The notes under the pieces: model-generated | Told to the model about the DNA's origin: nothing | The model's input: only the letters and a program-made list of their open reading frames with translations | Database searches by the model: none | Part shown: positions 39,246 through 51,364 of the stretch, in pieces | How positions within the stretch are numbered: position 1 is the stretch's first letter | How the letters are laid out: each line of letters opens with the position of its first letter | Origin: Prosapia bicincta | Taxonomy: Eukaryota; Arthropoda; Insecta; Hemiptera; Cercopidae | Direction: 5' to 3' | DNA: 64,000 nucleotides | NCBI GenBank assembly: GCA_036971475.1 | Contig: JBAIZL010000002.1 | Coordinates: 232,173,643-232,237,642, forward strand | Program-made: the position numbers and the translations under genes

Positions 39246-39505
39246 GATTTTTCCTTGCAGGGCATCTTTCTTGAGGATTTTTCCTTTCAGGGTATCTTTA
39301 TGGCCAGGATTTTTCCTTACAGGGTATCTTTCTTGAGGATTTTTCCTTGCAGGGTATCTTTCTTGCCAGGATTATTCCTTGCAGGGTATCTTTCTTGCCA
39401 GGATTTTTTCTTGCAGGGTATCTTTCTTGCCAGGATTTTTCCTTGCAGGGTATCTTTCTTGCCAGGATTTTTCCTTGCAGGGTATCTTTCTTGAGGATTT
39501 TTCAA
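39246..39505. repeat. 32-bp minisatellite (TATCTTTCTTGCCAGGATTT...)
   Basis: About eight copies of TATCTTTCTTGCCAGGATTT-TTCCTTGCAGGG; some units have a shorter TTGAGGATTT form. Open frames on both strands across it are repeat artefacts. Confidence 0.95.
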
Positions 39506-39566
39506 CCCGCTCCTGCGCTACACAACTTACTGTTTTATTTCACTACCTCCTGATTTTCCATGGGAA

Positions 39567-39645
39567 GAGTTAATCAGCCCGGTACATGGGCAATCAATCC
39601 CGATTCCTTCACGTGCGGTAGGGATACTAATCGCATAGGCATATG
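39567..39645. repeat. ~80-bp direct repeat, right copy
   Basis: GAGTTAATCAGCCCGGTACA...GATACTAATCGCATAGG, the second copy of the sequence at 39051. Confidence 0.9.
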
Positions 39646-40525
39646 AGAGGGAGGTACCTCGCTAGAAGCTGGAGCTCAGACTCAGGGGCTATTAAATAAA
39701 CCTGTATCCATCCTACATCCAAATCTTCCTCCATACCCTCCATACGCGACAATAGTCTACAGACCTTAAAACACAGTAGGAGATATTTTAAAATTCAGCC
39801 ATTATCTAAACCAATAATATAACCCTTTAAAACGGTTACGTTAGGGTTACAATTTTAATTAAATTTATTTGTGAACTAAATTTACATTTTCCAGGCAGTG
39901 CCTCCACCTGCCGGGAGCAAATAGTTTCAGAATCTTTACCCTTACATAGCCTAATGTTTTCATGTTTTTTGTGTTTTTGGTTTGTTTGTTTTAACGTGAC
40001 CTATAGGGCCTAAATTTAGATGCACGTATATAATAAAATATATTTAGAAAAACGCACTTAGGCCTAACTTATTTAGAAAATAGAGATATTAGAGGTTGCA
40101 GGACCAATTAAATGTAGTATATAGAGGAAAATAGTAGTATATTATAGTAACTTATTAAAATTTTTTTTATAAACAAGCAAAAGAAAGCTTTTTCGTAATA
40201 CTCCTATTATTTTTTCTTCTCAACTTGAGGTAGGCCTACAAGTAAGAACACATCGAAGGGGCTTGGGGTTAACTCACCAGGAGTTTTATGATGTTTCTTT
40301 TAACTTTAATAAGCTACAACATCTATTTTAAATTGGCCAGTATAACAAAAATTTGCATACTAATTTAAGCATCTCAAAATAGAAATTTGAGTATTGACTT
40401 GGATCTATAACTTTAATATAGTTTTTTTATAAAACTAGTTGAGACTAAATCGAGAACTTTTATAAATGCATCCCGTGAAAGACTTCAATGTGGGTAGTTT
40501 CGTTTGGCTTACAAAGAGCGGCTAC
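39646..40525. other. Unique intronic DNA
   Basis: Nothing recognised apart from scattered TAGGCCTA. Confidence 0.5.
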
Positions 40526-40890
40526 ATAGACTAGTGTAGTGTAGCTATGGCTTATAATCATGAAAGAATCTCAACAGAGAGTTAAGTGTAATGTAGCTAT
40601 GGCTTATATTCATGGAAGAATCTTAACAGAGAGTGAAGTGTAGTGTAGCTATGGCTTATATTCATGAAAGAATCTTAACAGAGAGTGAAGTGTAATGTAG
40701 CTATGGCTTATATTCATGAAATAATCTTAACAGAGAGTGAAGTGTAATGTAGCTATGGCTTATATTCATGGAAGAATCTTAACAGAGAGTCAAGTGTAGT
40801 GTAGGTATGGCTTATATTCATGAAAAAATCTTAACGGATAGTGAAGTATAGTGTAGCTATGAATGAATTTAACAGAGAGTGAGGTTTTTA
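40526..40890. repeat. 52-bp minisatellite, about seven copies
   Basis: GTGTAGTGTAGCTATGGCTT-ATATTCATGAAAGAATCTTA-ACAGAGAGTGAA repeats every 52 bp (GTAGCTATGG at 40541, 40593, 40645). It shares its length, but not its sequence, with the array at 1-3534. Confidence 0.95.
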
Positions 40891-43300
40891 ACGAAACTAA
40901 GTATAAAGACATCCATAGCCCAATATGGCTCTATAGAATCACAGTTTTTAATTCACTTATTTCGTCAACGTATGAATAATTTTAATCATATAAATGGTGT
41001 AAAATGGCATTAATCTTTGAAATTTTGACTTGGATATAATTCATAGACCTCCAGGAACGTCAATTAACATTCCTGCAGGACTAGGAGCTAATTCTGGAAG
41101 ATATTTCCGGCTTCCCTACTGTCTACTACTAGGCCTATATACGTACTTACTACGTAGGTCTACATATGTTAACATTTATAACAGAGCGTAAAAAGTTGAT
41201 TGTCATAAAACTTCAAATTCGTATAATGTTAACCTATGTAACCTAATACTTTATAGCTTTTTGTAGGGCAGTTAATTATTATAATAATAAAAATGCTCAA
41301 CTAACACCTCTACTGACCGTTCAGTTTATGAGTTTTGCATTGTTCAATTCTTCGAAACCTAAAAAGAACTGGGTTGGCCGAATTGTGTTATTTATTTGTG
41401 GTCAATGTGTGATGTAATGTTTGTAATCCTCGGTTGTTTGTGTGTTCTATGTTTTTGTAATATGTGCACATAATAAGAAATTCTTTTGTCGTTTAGAATG
41501 TCTAGACTGTGTTGAATTTTGTGAAGTTAGGGTTATATATTTTAAAATTTTCTATTGCACAGTTCGTTTGCTTTCTACTTATTATCAGTAATATTTTGTA
41601 GGTTTTTCCTATTTATGAGTGTAGTGCTTTGTCTGAAAGGTTGTATATTTTTAATGTCCTTAATGAGCGTTTGTACTCTCGTCGTGTCTGCCTGTTTGTC
41701 TAACAAAAACGGCTGGAGCAGTCGTTCTATACTCCTGACAGTTTTTGTTTACTTTGTTATATTGTTCCTTTAATAGATTACGTCATTTGTAGAATTAATT
41801 ACAGGCATTAGAGGTTAACGGTAATTTTACCACAAATTTAAGCTATGTATGCCTCTCTAAAGAGAAAAGAAAGCAAATACGTCGTCAATCTAGTTGCAAT
41901 AAACTACACTTGTAGATGTGCAATCATTGCACAGTAGTCCTCGTCCTTGAAAGCGTCTCCAACGAATACATAACCTATTTCCAGGAATATATTTCATATA
42001 ATACGGTTGTGACCTGTTTAATAGTAGGCCTATCGAATTCTTTATAAAATTTCAATAACACGTTTTTATAAAGTGTTATCATTTTACTGGGCCAATTAAT
42101 TTACATAAATTCTTACATTGGACAAAACGAAGATGTGATATACAATTTTATACTATATGCTACACTAGAACACCATTTTACAAGTAAGTGGACTAAATTT
42201 TTCAGTTTTGTACTACAAAGTTAAAATTTAAAATAAAAAAAATTTGATAAACGTCTTTATTAGACTACGCTTTAATAATTCATCACGTCCGTAGTGGATC
42301 CTTTATTAGGAAAGGGATGTTAGGTATTGCCAATCCAACTTTCAATTATTTAACCGAAATCAAAATAAACATGAGGGTTATATTACCATCAGCTAATCAT
42401 TCATTTTACAAGAGTATTAATGTTCGTATAAGGTAAAATAGTTGAGGATATTTAGATTCTTCAGAAATGATATTGTGAACTTTTGTCTGTATTAGCCTAT
42501 ATTAACTCATAGGTATGCATTTCCTCTCATTATACAACAGAGTGAAACATTAGTTCTGATTTATGGAGGCCGCTTTAGTGATGTATCATCTTATCGTCAC
42601 CCCTATTAGCTAAACATTAGGAACGTCAAAGACAAAATCTGGGTCTAGGAAACAAATGATAGGCTACAAATCAGACCAGTCGGCGATGACTTAAAGATAA
42701 TGCAGAGAATTATAGAAGCACACAAGAGTAGCGTTACGAATTATTGGGATTGATGGTAACACTAAATAAATACAAGTGCAGGACATTTGGTCAACGTAAT
42801 TAAAGGGCTCCGCCTGACCTTTGAGCGTTTTCAATATTCACGGACACAGAAGTAGACATAAAGTATATTTAATGGCGAAAGGCAACGTAAAACGGAGATC
42901 ATGTTTTAAAAATAATTGTTTACGCGCTTATCCTAAAAGGTAGCTTACTTTAAGTAGAGCTAATTTCGAGTTCAGAAAGAAGCGTCTACCTTTCGAACTC
43001 TTTGTAGGGAGAAGGGTTGGTAACGACAAAGGTGGAGCTACGGAAGAAATATCATATGCTACCGGTGCTAGGGAAGGATTATTGCTTAGGACTCTTGCTT
43101 GAAATAAATCCTTCCTCCATGGCACAGTATTTACTTACTGCTATTAAGAAAAATGCTATTTTATGACACTTAAACCAATCGAGAGATAAAAAAGTCATTT
43201 TAAGAAGACAATTATTCATAAATCATAAGTTGTGCCATAACCTAAGCCTATTTCCATTATATTCCTACCTATATTTCAAATTAATTTAGATTGCAATGAT
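40891..43300. other. Unique intronic DNA
   Basis: AT-rich. A short + strand open run at about 42955-43102 (ANFEFRKKRLPFELFVGRRV near the start) has more balanced codons than the flanks but no recognised family. The 41555-41773 frame is hydrophobic and AT-driven. Confidence 0.45.
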
Positions 43301-43304
43301 TATA

Positions 43305-43690
43305 TTGCCGAAGTGATTGCAATAAAGAGTTTATTGGTAAGAAAAAGCCTTGCCAAATTGTTCTCAAACTATATTCAAAAATATTTATTGAAGTGATTAC
43401 GATGAAGATTCATAATACTGTGAACAAGAACAGATATCTAAATATTCTCCAACAATTTTCAATAATATTTATTGAAAACATTGCGATAAATATTTTTATT
43501 GTTAGGAAATGACAAAAATGTCAAACTATTCTAAAACTAATTCAAAAATATTTGCTGCAGTGATTACAATGAAGATTCTTATTGTTAGGATATAGGCCAA
43601 AATTCAATATATTTGCTGAAACGATTGCATTGTAGCCTACAGTTCTGTAATGGAAAATGTTGCAGAATATGTTAAATTTTGTATGTAAAT
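43305..43690. repeat. Degenerate ~115-bp repeat, about four copies
   Basis: Blocks containing ATATTTATTGAAGTGATTAC-GATGAAGATTCATA recur loosely. Divergence is high and the boundaries are approximate. Confidence 0.55.
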
Positions 43691-46600
43691 TTTATCTAAT
43701 ATATTTATCTAAACGATTATGACTTAGGCCTATCCAACCCGTTTGTATAGATATTACAGATTGAGTATATAACTGCAAGTATATCTATTAAAATGATTAA
43801 ATTCGTCTTTTATAATAAATTAAATGAGTTTAGTATGTGATGTTCAATGTCTGTAATGTCAGTAAACGTATTCGCAAATGTTCTATATCTTTTATAATAA
43901 TACTATTCGCAATATACATAAATAACACTATTAACTATCCTCAAATATATTTACTTTTAATAATATAACATAGATTAGGCATAGATAAACATCCGGTAAT
44001 TTTGCTACTACCGTGTTTAAATTAACTGTTTACACTAAACGTTTAATAAATTGACAGACAGCGATTATGTGGGCTATAAATAAATGTATGGTACAATCTT
44101 CTGCCACATAGTTTAAATAGAGTTACACTTTTAACGTTTATTATATTTGACAGTGATTATTTATAGATAAATATAACTTATGCTATCAAATTTTTTTCGT
44201 AACACTGTTTAAATTGAGGTATTCTTTTAAAGTTTAGTTATATTGACCGTGATTATTTATAGATAAATACATGCTATCGAAAGTTTACCGTATCATTGTC
44301 TACATTGAGGTATTTTTAACGTTTAATTTATATATTAGGGATTATTCATAGATAAATATATGCTACCAAAATTTTGAGGTAACACTGTTACCGTTGAGGT
44401 AATCTTTTAAAGTTTAATTTATTTGACAGAAATTATTTATAGTTAAATATATATACTACCGAAAGTTTGCCGTAACACTGTTTAAATTTATGTCTTTCTT
44501 ACCGTTTATATATTTGACAGGAATTATTTATAGATAAATATATATATACCACCGAAAGTTTGTTATAACACTGTTTAAATTGAGGTATTCTTTTATGTTT
44601 AATATATTTGACAGTGATTATTTATAGATAAATATATGCAACCAAAATTTTGCCGTAACACTGTTTAAAAAGAGTTACACTTTAACGTTTAATATATTTG
44701 ACACTGATTATTTATAGATAAATATATACTATCGAATGTTTGCCGTAACACTTTATTTTTATGTATTTTTTTACCGTTTATGTATTTGACAGTGAATATT
44801 AATAGATAAATATATATACTACCGGCGTTTTGCCGTAACACTGTCTAACTTGAGGTATTCTTTTAAAGTTTAATTTTTTGACAGGAATTATTTATAGATA
44901 AATATATATACTACCGAAAGTTTGCCGTAACACTGTTTATATTTATGTATTTTTTTACCGTTTATATATTTGACAGTGAATATTAATATATAAATATATA
45001 TACTACCGGCGTTTTGCCGTAACACTGTTTAAATTGAGGTATTCTTTTAAAGTTTAATTTTTGACAGGAATTATTTATAGATAAATATATATACTACCGA
45101 AAGTTTGCCGTAACACTGTTTATTTTTTTGTATTTTTTTACCGTTTATATATTTGACAGTGAATATTAATATATAAATATATATACTACCGGCGTTTTGC
45201 CGTAACACTGTTTAAATTGAGGTATTCTTTTAAAGTTTAATTTTTGACAGGAATTATTTATAGATAAATATATATACTACCGAAAGTTTGCCGTAACACT
45301 GTTTATATTTATGTATTTTTTTACCGTTTATATATTTGACAGTGAATATTAATAGATAAATATATATACTACCGGCGTTTTGCCGTAACACTGTTTAAAT
45401 TGAATTATTTCTTTTAAAGTTAATTTTTTTGACAGGAATTATTTATAGATAAATATATGTTATCGAAAGTTTCCCGTAACACTGTCTAAATTGAGGTATT
45501 CTTTTAAAGTTTAATTTATTTGATAGGAATTATTTATGGATAAATACATATACTACCCAAATTATGCCGTATCTCTGTTTAAATTGAGGTATTCTTTTAA
45601 AGTTTAATTTATTTGATAGGAATTATTTATGGATAAATACATATACTACCCAAATTATGCCGTATCTCTGTTTAAATTGAGGTATTCTTTTGAAGTTTAA
45701 TTTATTTGACAGGAATTATTTTTAGATAAAAATATACTACCGTACGTTTGCTGTAACACTGTTTATATTTATGTATTTTTTTAACGTTTATATATTTGAC
45801 AGTGAATATTAATAGATAAATATAGATACTACCGACGGTTTGCCGTAACACTGTTTAAATTGAGGTATTTCTTTTAAAGTTAATTTTTTTGACAGGAATT
45901 ATTTATAGATAAATATATGCTATGGAAAGCTTCCCGTAACAGTGTTTAAATTGACGTATTCTTTTAAAGTTTAATTTATTTGACAGGAATTAATTATAGA
46001 TAAATAGGCCTATATATAATACCGAAATTATGCCGTATCACTGTTTAAATTGAGGTGTTCTTTTAAAGTTTAATTTATTTGACACTGATTATTTATAGAT
46101 AAATATATATACACTACCGAAAGTTTGTCGTAACACTGTTTAAATTGAGGTATTCTTTTAAGGTTTAATTTATTTGACAGGAATTAATTATAGATAAATA
46201 GGCCTATATATATTACCGAAATTATGCCGTATCACTGTTTAAATTGAGGTATTCTTTTAAAGTTTAATTTATTTGACACTGATTATTTATAGATAAATAT
46301 ATATACACTACCGAAAGTTTGCCGTAACACTATTTAAATTGAGATATTCTTTTAAAGTTTAATTTATTTGATAGGAATTATTTATGGATAAATACATATA
46401 CTACCCAAATTATGCCGTAGCTCTGTTTAAATTGAGGTATTCTTTTGAAATTTAATTTATTTGACAGGAATTATTTTTAGATAAATATATACTACCGTAC
46501 GTTTGCTGTAACACTGTTTATATTTATGTATTTTTTTAACGTGTATATATTTGACAGTGAATCCTAATAGATAAATATAGATATACCGACGTTTTGCCGT

Positions 46601-47206
46601 AACACTGTTTAAATTGAGGTATTTCTTCTAACGTTAATTTATTTGATAGGAGTTTTTTATGGATAAATATATATACTACCGAAATTATGCCGTAGTACTG
46701 TTTAAATTGAGGTATTCTTTTAAAATTTAATTTATTTGACAGTGATTATTTATAGATAAATGTATAGGCTTAATACCGACATTTTGCCTTGCCACGGTTT
46801 AAATTGAGTATAGCCTAAATGTTATAATTTTAAGGTTGAATGAAATTGAAAATGATAATTTATACATAATTTCTTAGGATTTTTCCATATTATTGTTTTT
46901 TAATGCGAAAGAAACACTTAGGGTAGTATTAATAACAATGCATCTTTTTACAGATAGGCCTACCTTTATGACATTTTAGTTTATGTAATATCATTTTAAG
47001 TTGAGGCCTACCCTTGACTAAAGTGACAGTGATTATTTACAGATATTTTTTCACTTATAGTGTTTAAGTTGGCTGTTTACCCGTAACATGTAAAAAAATT
47101 ACAGTGAATATTTATAAATAAATGTAAGCTAATAAAATTTTGCCATAAACTGTTTAAATTGAAGTATACTCTACGTTGAACAAATAAGAATGTGTTTGTG
47201 ATTATT

Positions 47207-47208
<2 letters not shown>

Positions 47209-47238
<30 letters not shown>
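47209..47238. repeat. (TA)n microsatellite
   Basis: TA run to the left of the perfect inverted repeat. Confidence 0.95.
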
Positions 47239-47242
<4 letters not shown>

Positions 47243-47268
47243 TCGCAATATGTATTCTTGTGTATTAA

Positions 47269-47385
47269 TAAAGAACATAAGTCAAAATACAAATACAAGA
47301 ATTATAATTGAATTTACAATTAATATAATAATTATTATTATCATTATTCAATTATAATTCTTGTATTTGTATTTTGACTTATGTT

Positions 47386-47390
<5 letters not shown>
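47269..47390. repeat. Perfect 44-bp inverted repeat (hairpin or cruciform)
   Basis: The left arm 47269-47312 (TAAAGAACATAAGTCAAAAT...ATAATTGAA) and right arm 47347-47390 (TTCAATTATAATTCTTG...CTTATGTTCTTTA) are exact reverse complements. The loop is 34 nt and AT-only apart from two C residues. (TA)n tracts flank it at 47209-47238 and directly after 47390. Confidence 0.97.

Positions 47391-47446
<56 letters not shown>
47391..47446. repeat. (TA)n microsatellite
   Basis: About 27 TA units directly joined to the right arm of the hairpin. Confidence 0.95.
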
Positions 47447-47451
<5 letters not shown>

Positions 47452-48440
47452 TACCAAGATTTTTCCCTAACACTGTTTGAATTGAATAATGCTTTGAATA
47501 TTTAATCAATGTGGCAATGATTATTACTAGATAATAATGTATGTGGCTGTGATTGATTATAGTTAGGTGTAAACTACCGACATTTTGCCGTAACAGTGTT
47601 TAAATTAAGATATAGACATACGTTTACGCTTAATAATTATGAATGAAATAATTTAGATAAATATATGCTACATACGTTTTGCCGTATAAATGATGCAGTG
47701 ATTGAAATAGAAAAATGTATTACATTTTGACGTAACACTGTTTAAATAGAGTAAATATAATTTACGTTTAACGTTTAATAAATGTGGAAGTGATTATTTA
47801 TAACTAAATGTAGGCTACCGACATTTTGCCGTAATACTATTCAAATCGTGTTATGCATTTAGCGTTGGTTAAATGTGAAAGTCATTTTTGGAAGATGAAT
47901 ATATGCAAGTAGCATTTTACCATAAAACTGTTATAATTAAATTTATAAGTTTAATGTTTAATAAATGTGACACCGATTGTTTGTAGGTAAATGTATGATA
48001 CATACATTTTACCGTAAAATTTTTAAAATTAAAGGAATACGTTTAACGTTTATTAAATGTGACACCAATGTTTTGTACGTAAATGTGTGTTACATACAGT
48101 TTATCGTAAAACTGTTCAAATTAAAGGAATGCGTTTAACGTTTAATAAATGTGACACCAATGTTTTGTAGGTAAATGTGTGTTACATACATTTTTCCGTT
48201 AAACGGAATAAACTAAAGGAATAGGTTTAACGTTTAATAAATGTAACATCGATTTTTTGTAGGTAAATGTATGCAATTGATATATTACCGTAACCGTACA
48301 CGTTTAATGATTACTAAATGTGGCATCATTATTAATAGTTGATTGTATGCTACATACCCTACATTTTGCCGGAAAACCGTTGTGACTGTCTAATCTGAGG
48401 TATACGTGTAAAATTTAACAAATGCTACAGTGATTATTTA

Positions 48441-49108
48441 CAATAAAGTATCTTGTAATTTTGGAGTAATTTTGTGTGCGATGTATTTGTTTGTTTTATA
48501 AATGTTTGTTGTATTTTACTGGTTTTAATGGCGACAAAACACTTAATGACTAATAAAATGAGATATATTTTTTCCCGAAAATGTTTTATCATTGTGTTCC
48601 ATGTTATAACATTTTTAATTAAAGCGTAACGTTGATTTTTTGCAGTGTTTCTTTGCAGTTGATTTAGTGACACTATTGCCGGAATACGGTGTAATAAGAA
48701 ATCATCATTTTTAAAAGGTTTTTGTATAACAACCACAATTATTTTCTAATAGTACTGTATATATTGCACTTATATCTTGTGATATCAAGGTCATCCAATT
48801 TAGCAAAATTATGTTACATTTACTGAAATATATGCCTGATTTTCTCTTATTTTAGCACATAGAGTGAAATAAGTATTCATTTACATCTCAATTCACTAAT
48901 TGTATCACGGTTTAAACGTTTATTATAAAAGGTATAGTTTGGTTAGGTTATCACCCCACAGAAGTTGGATTGTAAGATAGGGGAGATTATAAAGGAATTT
49001 CGAGTTGATGTAACGTCGTCGCGATCTGGAGCACCAACTTAGAGAAGGAAAAAACAAACGTTTTTACACGATATATTATTAAGTGTTTATGAAATTTATT
49101 CTGCCATA
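48441..49108. other. Unique AT-rich DNA
   Basis: No gene recognised. Confidence 0.5.
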
Positions 49109-49548
<440 letters not shown>

Positions 49549-49604
49549 CGGCCAAAAACCGTATCAAAATATACAGCATTTACAAAAGTAAAAAATAAAA
49601 AATG

Positions 49605-49905
49605 TGCTAGACAAACCCTAACTTCACTAACGGTATCAGCCCTATATTTGCTATACCTACTCTGGAGAATATTCTAACTCTTGGAGTAACTGCTAGACAT
49701 CCCCTAACTTCTCTAACGGTATCAGCCCTATATTTGCTATATCTACTCTGGAGAATATTCTAACTCTTGGAGTAACTGCTAGACATCCCCTAACTTCTCT
49801 AACGGTATCAGCCCTCTATTTACTATATTACTCTGGAGAATATTCTAACTCTTGGAGTAACTGCTAGGCATCTTCTTTTTTCACTGACGTTATCAGTCCT
49901 ACTTT
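49605..49905 (-). repeat. 86-bp satellite, three units in inverted orientation
   Basis: Reverse-complement copies of the family filling 53050-64000. Units of CTAACTTCTCTAACGGTATC-AGCCCTATATTTGCTATATC-TACTCTGGAGAATATTC recur every 86 bp. They are diverged from the main array at several positions (for example CTCTGGAGAATATTC for CATTGGAGGCTATTC). Confidence 0.92.
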
Positions 49906-49907
49906 GT

Positions 49908-49998
49908 GAGTGTGTGTGTGTGTGTGTGTTAGTATTTTGTGTGTGTGTGTGTGTGTGTATGATTGTGTTGTGTGTGTATGTTTGCGTTGTGTGTGTAG

Positions 49999-50033
<35 letters not shown>

Positions 50034-50038
50034 TTTTA

Positions 50039-50079
<41 letters not shown>

Positions 50080-50085
50080 TGTAGG
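49908..50085. repeat. (TG)n microsatellite
   Basis: Interrupted TG run directly adjoining the inverted 86-bp units; on the minus strand it is (CA)n preceding the satellite. Confidence 0.95.
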
Positions 50086-50099
50086 CTTATGTGAAATTC

Positions 50100-51002
50100 G
50101 TGATATTCCTAACTAAATTGGTCATAGGTGTCTGTCCCCATTTTTATCGCCTTCCACCACGCACCCACTGCGCCCTTTAAGTTATTCTCGACGATTTTTA
50201 ATTCGGTCGCCTCATCCAAAGTATTACCGATTTCCTCAGAAAGTCCTTCGATCTCATTGAGAAAATTCATGGGGTCCTCCTTTTCGTTTCCCCAAAATTC
50301 TATTTTTACCTGTAGGACGCCTCATTACAATGGTCGAGAACTCTGGGCATACAACTTTGTGTTACAGTTCCCTTTCCGCCTACTCTTCTTACTCTTTCCT
50401 CTACACTTTTCATTTTTTGTTGCACTGTATCAATATTTTGTTCTATCACTACCACTCGCTATTAATTTTTTGTTTTATTTTATTATCTTTATTTTACCTA
50501 AATTTTAAATTCGCCTAACGCGTTTCGTAGTTCCTTTATTTTTAATTTCGTTTCTTTCTTATACATTTCGACTTCTAACTGGTATGCTTCTAATATTTTT
50601 TGCCTCTCCTTTCGTTCTTTTTCTAATTCTTTTCTTCTTTCCTCTTTTTCTTTTTCTCTCTCCGCCTCCCTTACTGTATTATCTAATTCTTTTTCCTTCA
50701 ATCTTTTTCTTCTTGTCTTTTTTCCCTAGCTGCATTCTCTCTCTCTCTCTCTGTCTCTCTCTCTCTCTCTCCTTATTTTCCTTTCTCCTCCTTTCCTCTT
50801 CAAATTCTTTTTCTTTCAATCTTTCTTGTTTTTCTAATTCTTTTTCTTGTTTTCTTGTCTTCTCCTTTCCTCTTCTTTTTTTCTCTTTCTTCTTCCCTAT
50901 TTTCTCTAGCGGCATTCTCTGCCCCTCTCTCCTGTTTTTTTTTTATTTCTCAGCTTTGAAGAAAGCTAATAATTTCTCTATTTCTGGTTTCGACACAGCT
51001 AT
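50100..51002 (-). pseudogene. Broken gag gene of a Gypsy-type LTR retrotransposon
   Basis: Gag forms the retroelement's particle. On the minus strand the first recognisable codons give AVSKPEIEKLLAFFKAEK after an ATA where an ATG is expected (51000-51002). After a stop comes a long Lys/Glu/Arg-rich coiled-coil region (about 50915-50500, CT-rich on +). Then, near 50300-50120, NEIEGLSEEIGNTLDEATEL is followed by a GAVGAWWKAIK block, which resembles the matrix/capsid-type Gag region of Gypsy elements. Stops and frameshifts break it into at least three pieces. The rest of gag and all of pol are missing; the sequence ends at the TG microsatellite. It lies downstream of the PBS in the correct order and orientation. 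Confidence 0.72.
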
Positions 51003-51342
51003 ACTTATATATTCTTTTCTTTTAATTAATCAACTTTAATTAAATTTTTATCTCTTTTTTCCAATTTTTTACAATTTAGCCCAGATGATCCGTTTCGATG
51101 TCTTTCATCTGCCTTTTCGACGCTAATATTTATTCTTTTATTTTATTGGTTTATGATTATTATTTATTTTCTTAAAAATCCGCGATTCGAACTTTGATAA
51201 TTTCCTTGATTTTCTGAATTTTATTTATATAAATGACTTCATTTTATTTTCTTAGTTTCCAAATAACAAAATTTTATTTATTTATTTGTTTTTAAATTGT
51301 ATTTTTAAAAAAGGTGCGATTTATTTCACTCTTCTAAATCGC

Positions 51343-51360
51343 ATCCTGTCACGGTCGCCA
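51343..51360 (-). other. Primer-binding site for tRNA-Arg
   Basis: On the minus strand TGGCGACCGTGACAGGAT is complementary to the 3' end (CCTGTCACGGTCGCCA) of an arthropod tRNA-Arg as I recall it. 412 and mdg1 elements of Drosophila use a tRNA-Arg primer. It sits between the LTR and the gag remnant, four bases (AAAT) after the LTR's terminal CA. Confidence 0.78.
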
Positions 51361-51364
51361 ATTT

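Larger units (their letters stand above)
43990..48440. repeat. ~90-bp AT-rich array with 183-bp dimer and degenerate right flank
   Basis: Units contain TTTGACAGGAATTATTTATA-GATAAATATATATACTACCG-AAAGTTTGCCGTAACACTGT-TTAAATTGAGGTATTC. Between about 44800 and 45400 a 183-bp dimer repeats (ACCGGCGTTT at 44821, 45005, 45188 and 45371). From about 46850 to 48440 units become strongly diverged but keep TAACACTGTTTAAAT or GTTTAATAAATGTGACACC blocks. A hairpin and two (TA)n tracts interrupt it at 47209-47446. Confidence 0.93.

Noticed and set aside
39255..39573. Overlapping frames on both strands across the 32-bp array (for example repeated GIFLARIFPCRVSF)
   Set aside because: 32 bp is not a multiple of three, giving three frames of repeat translation; no conserved protein.
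50498..51039. Plus-strand frame rich in Leu/Phe/Ser over the CT-rich stretch (50584-51039)
   Set aside because: It is the antisense of the Lys/Glu-rich gag coiled-coil region on the minus strand, which fits the PBS and LTR orientation.
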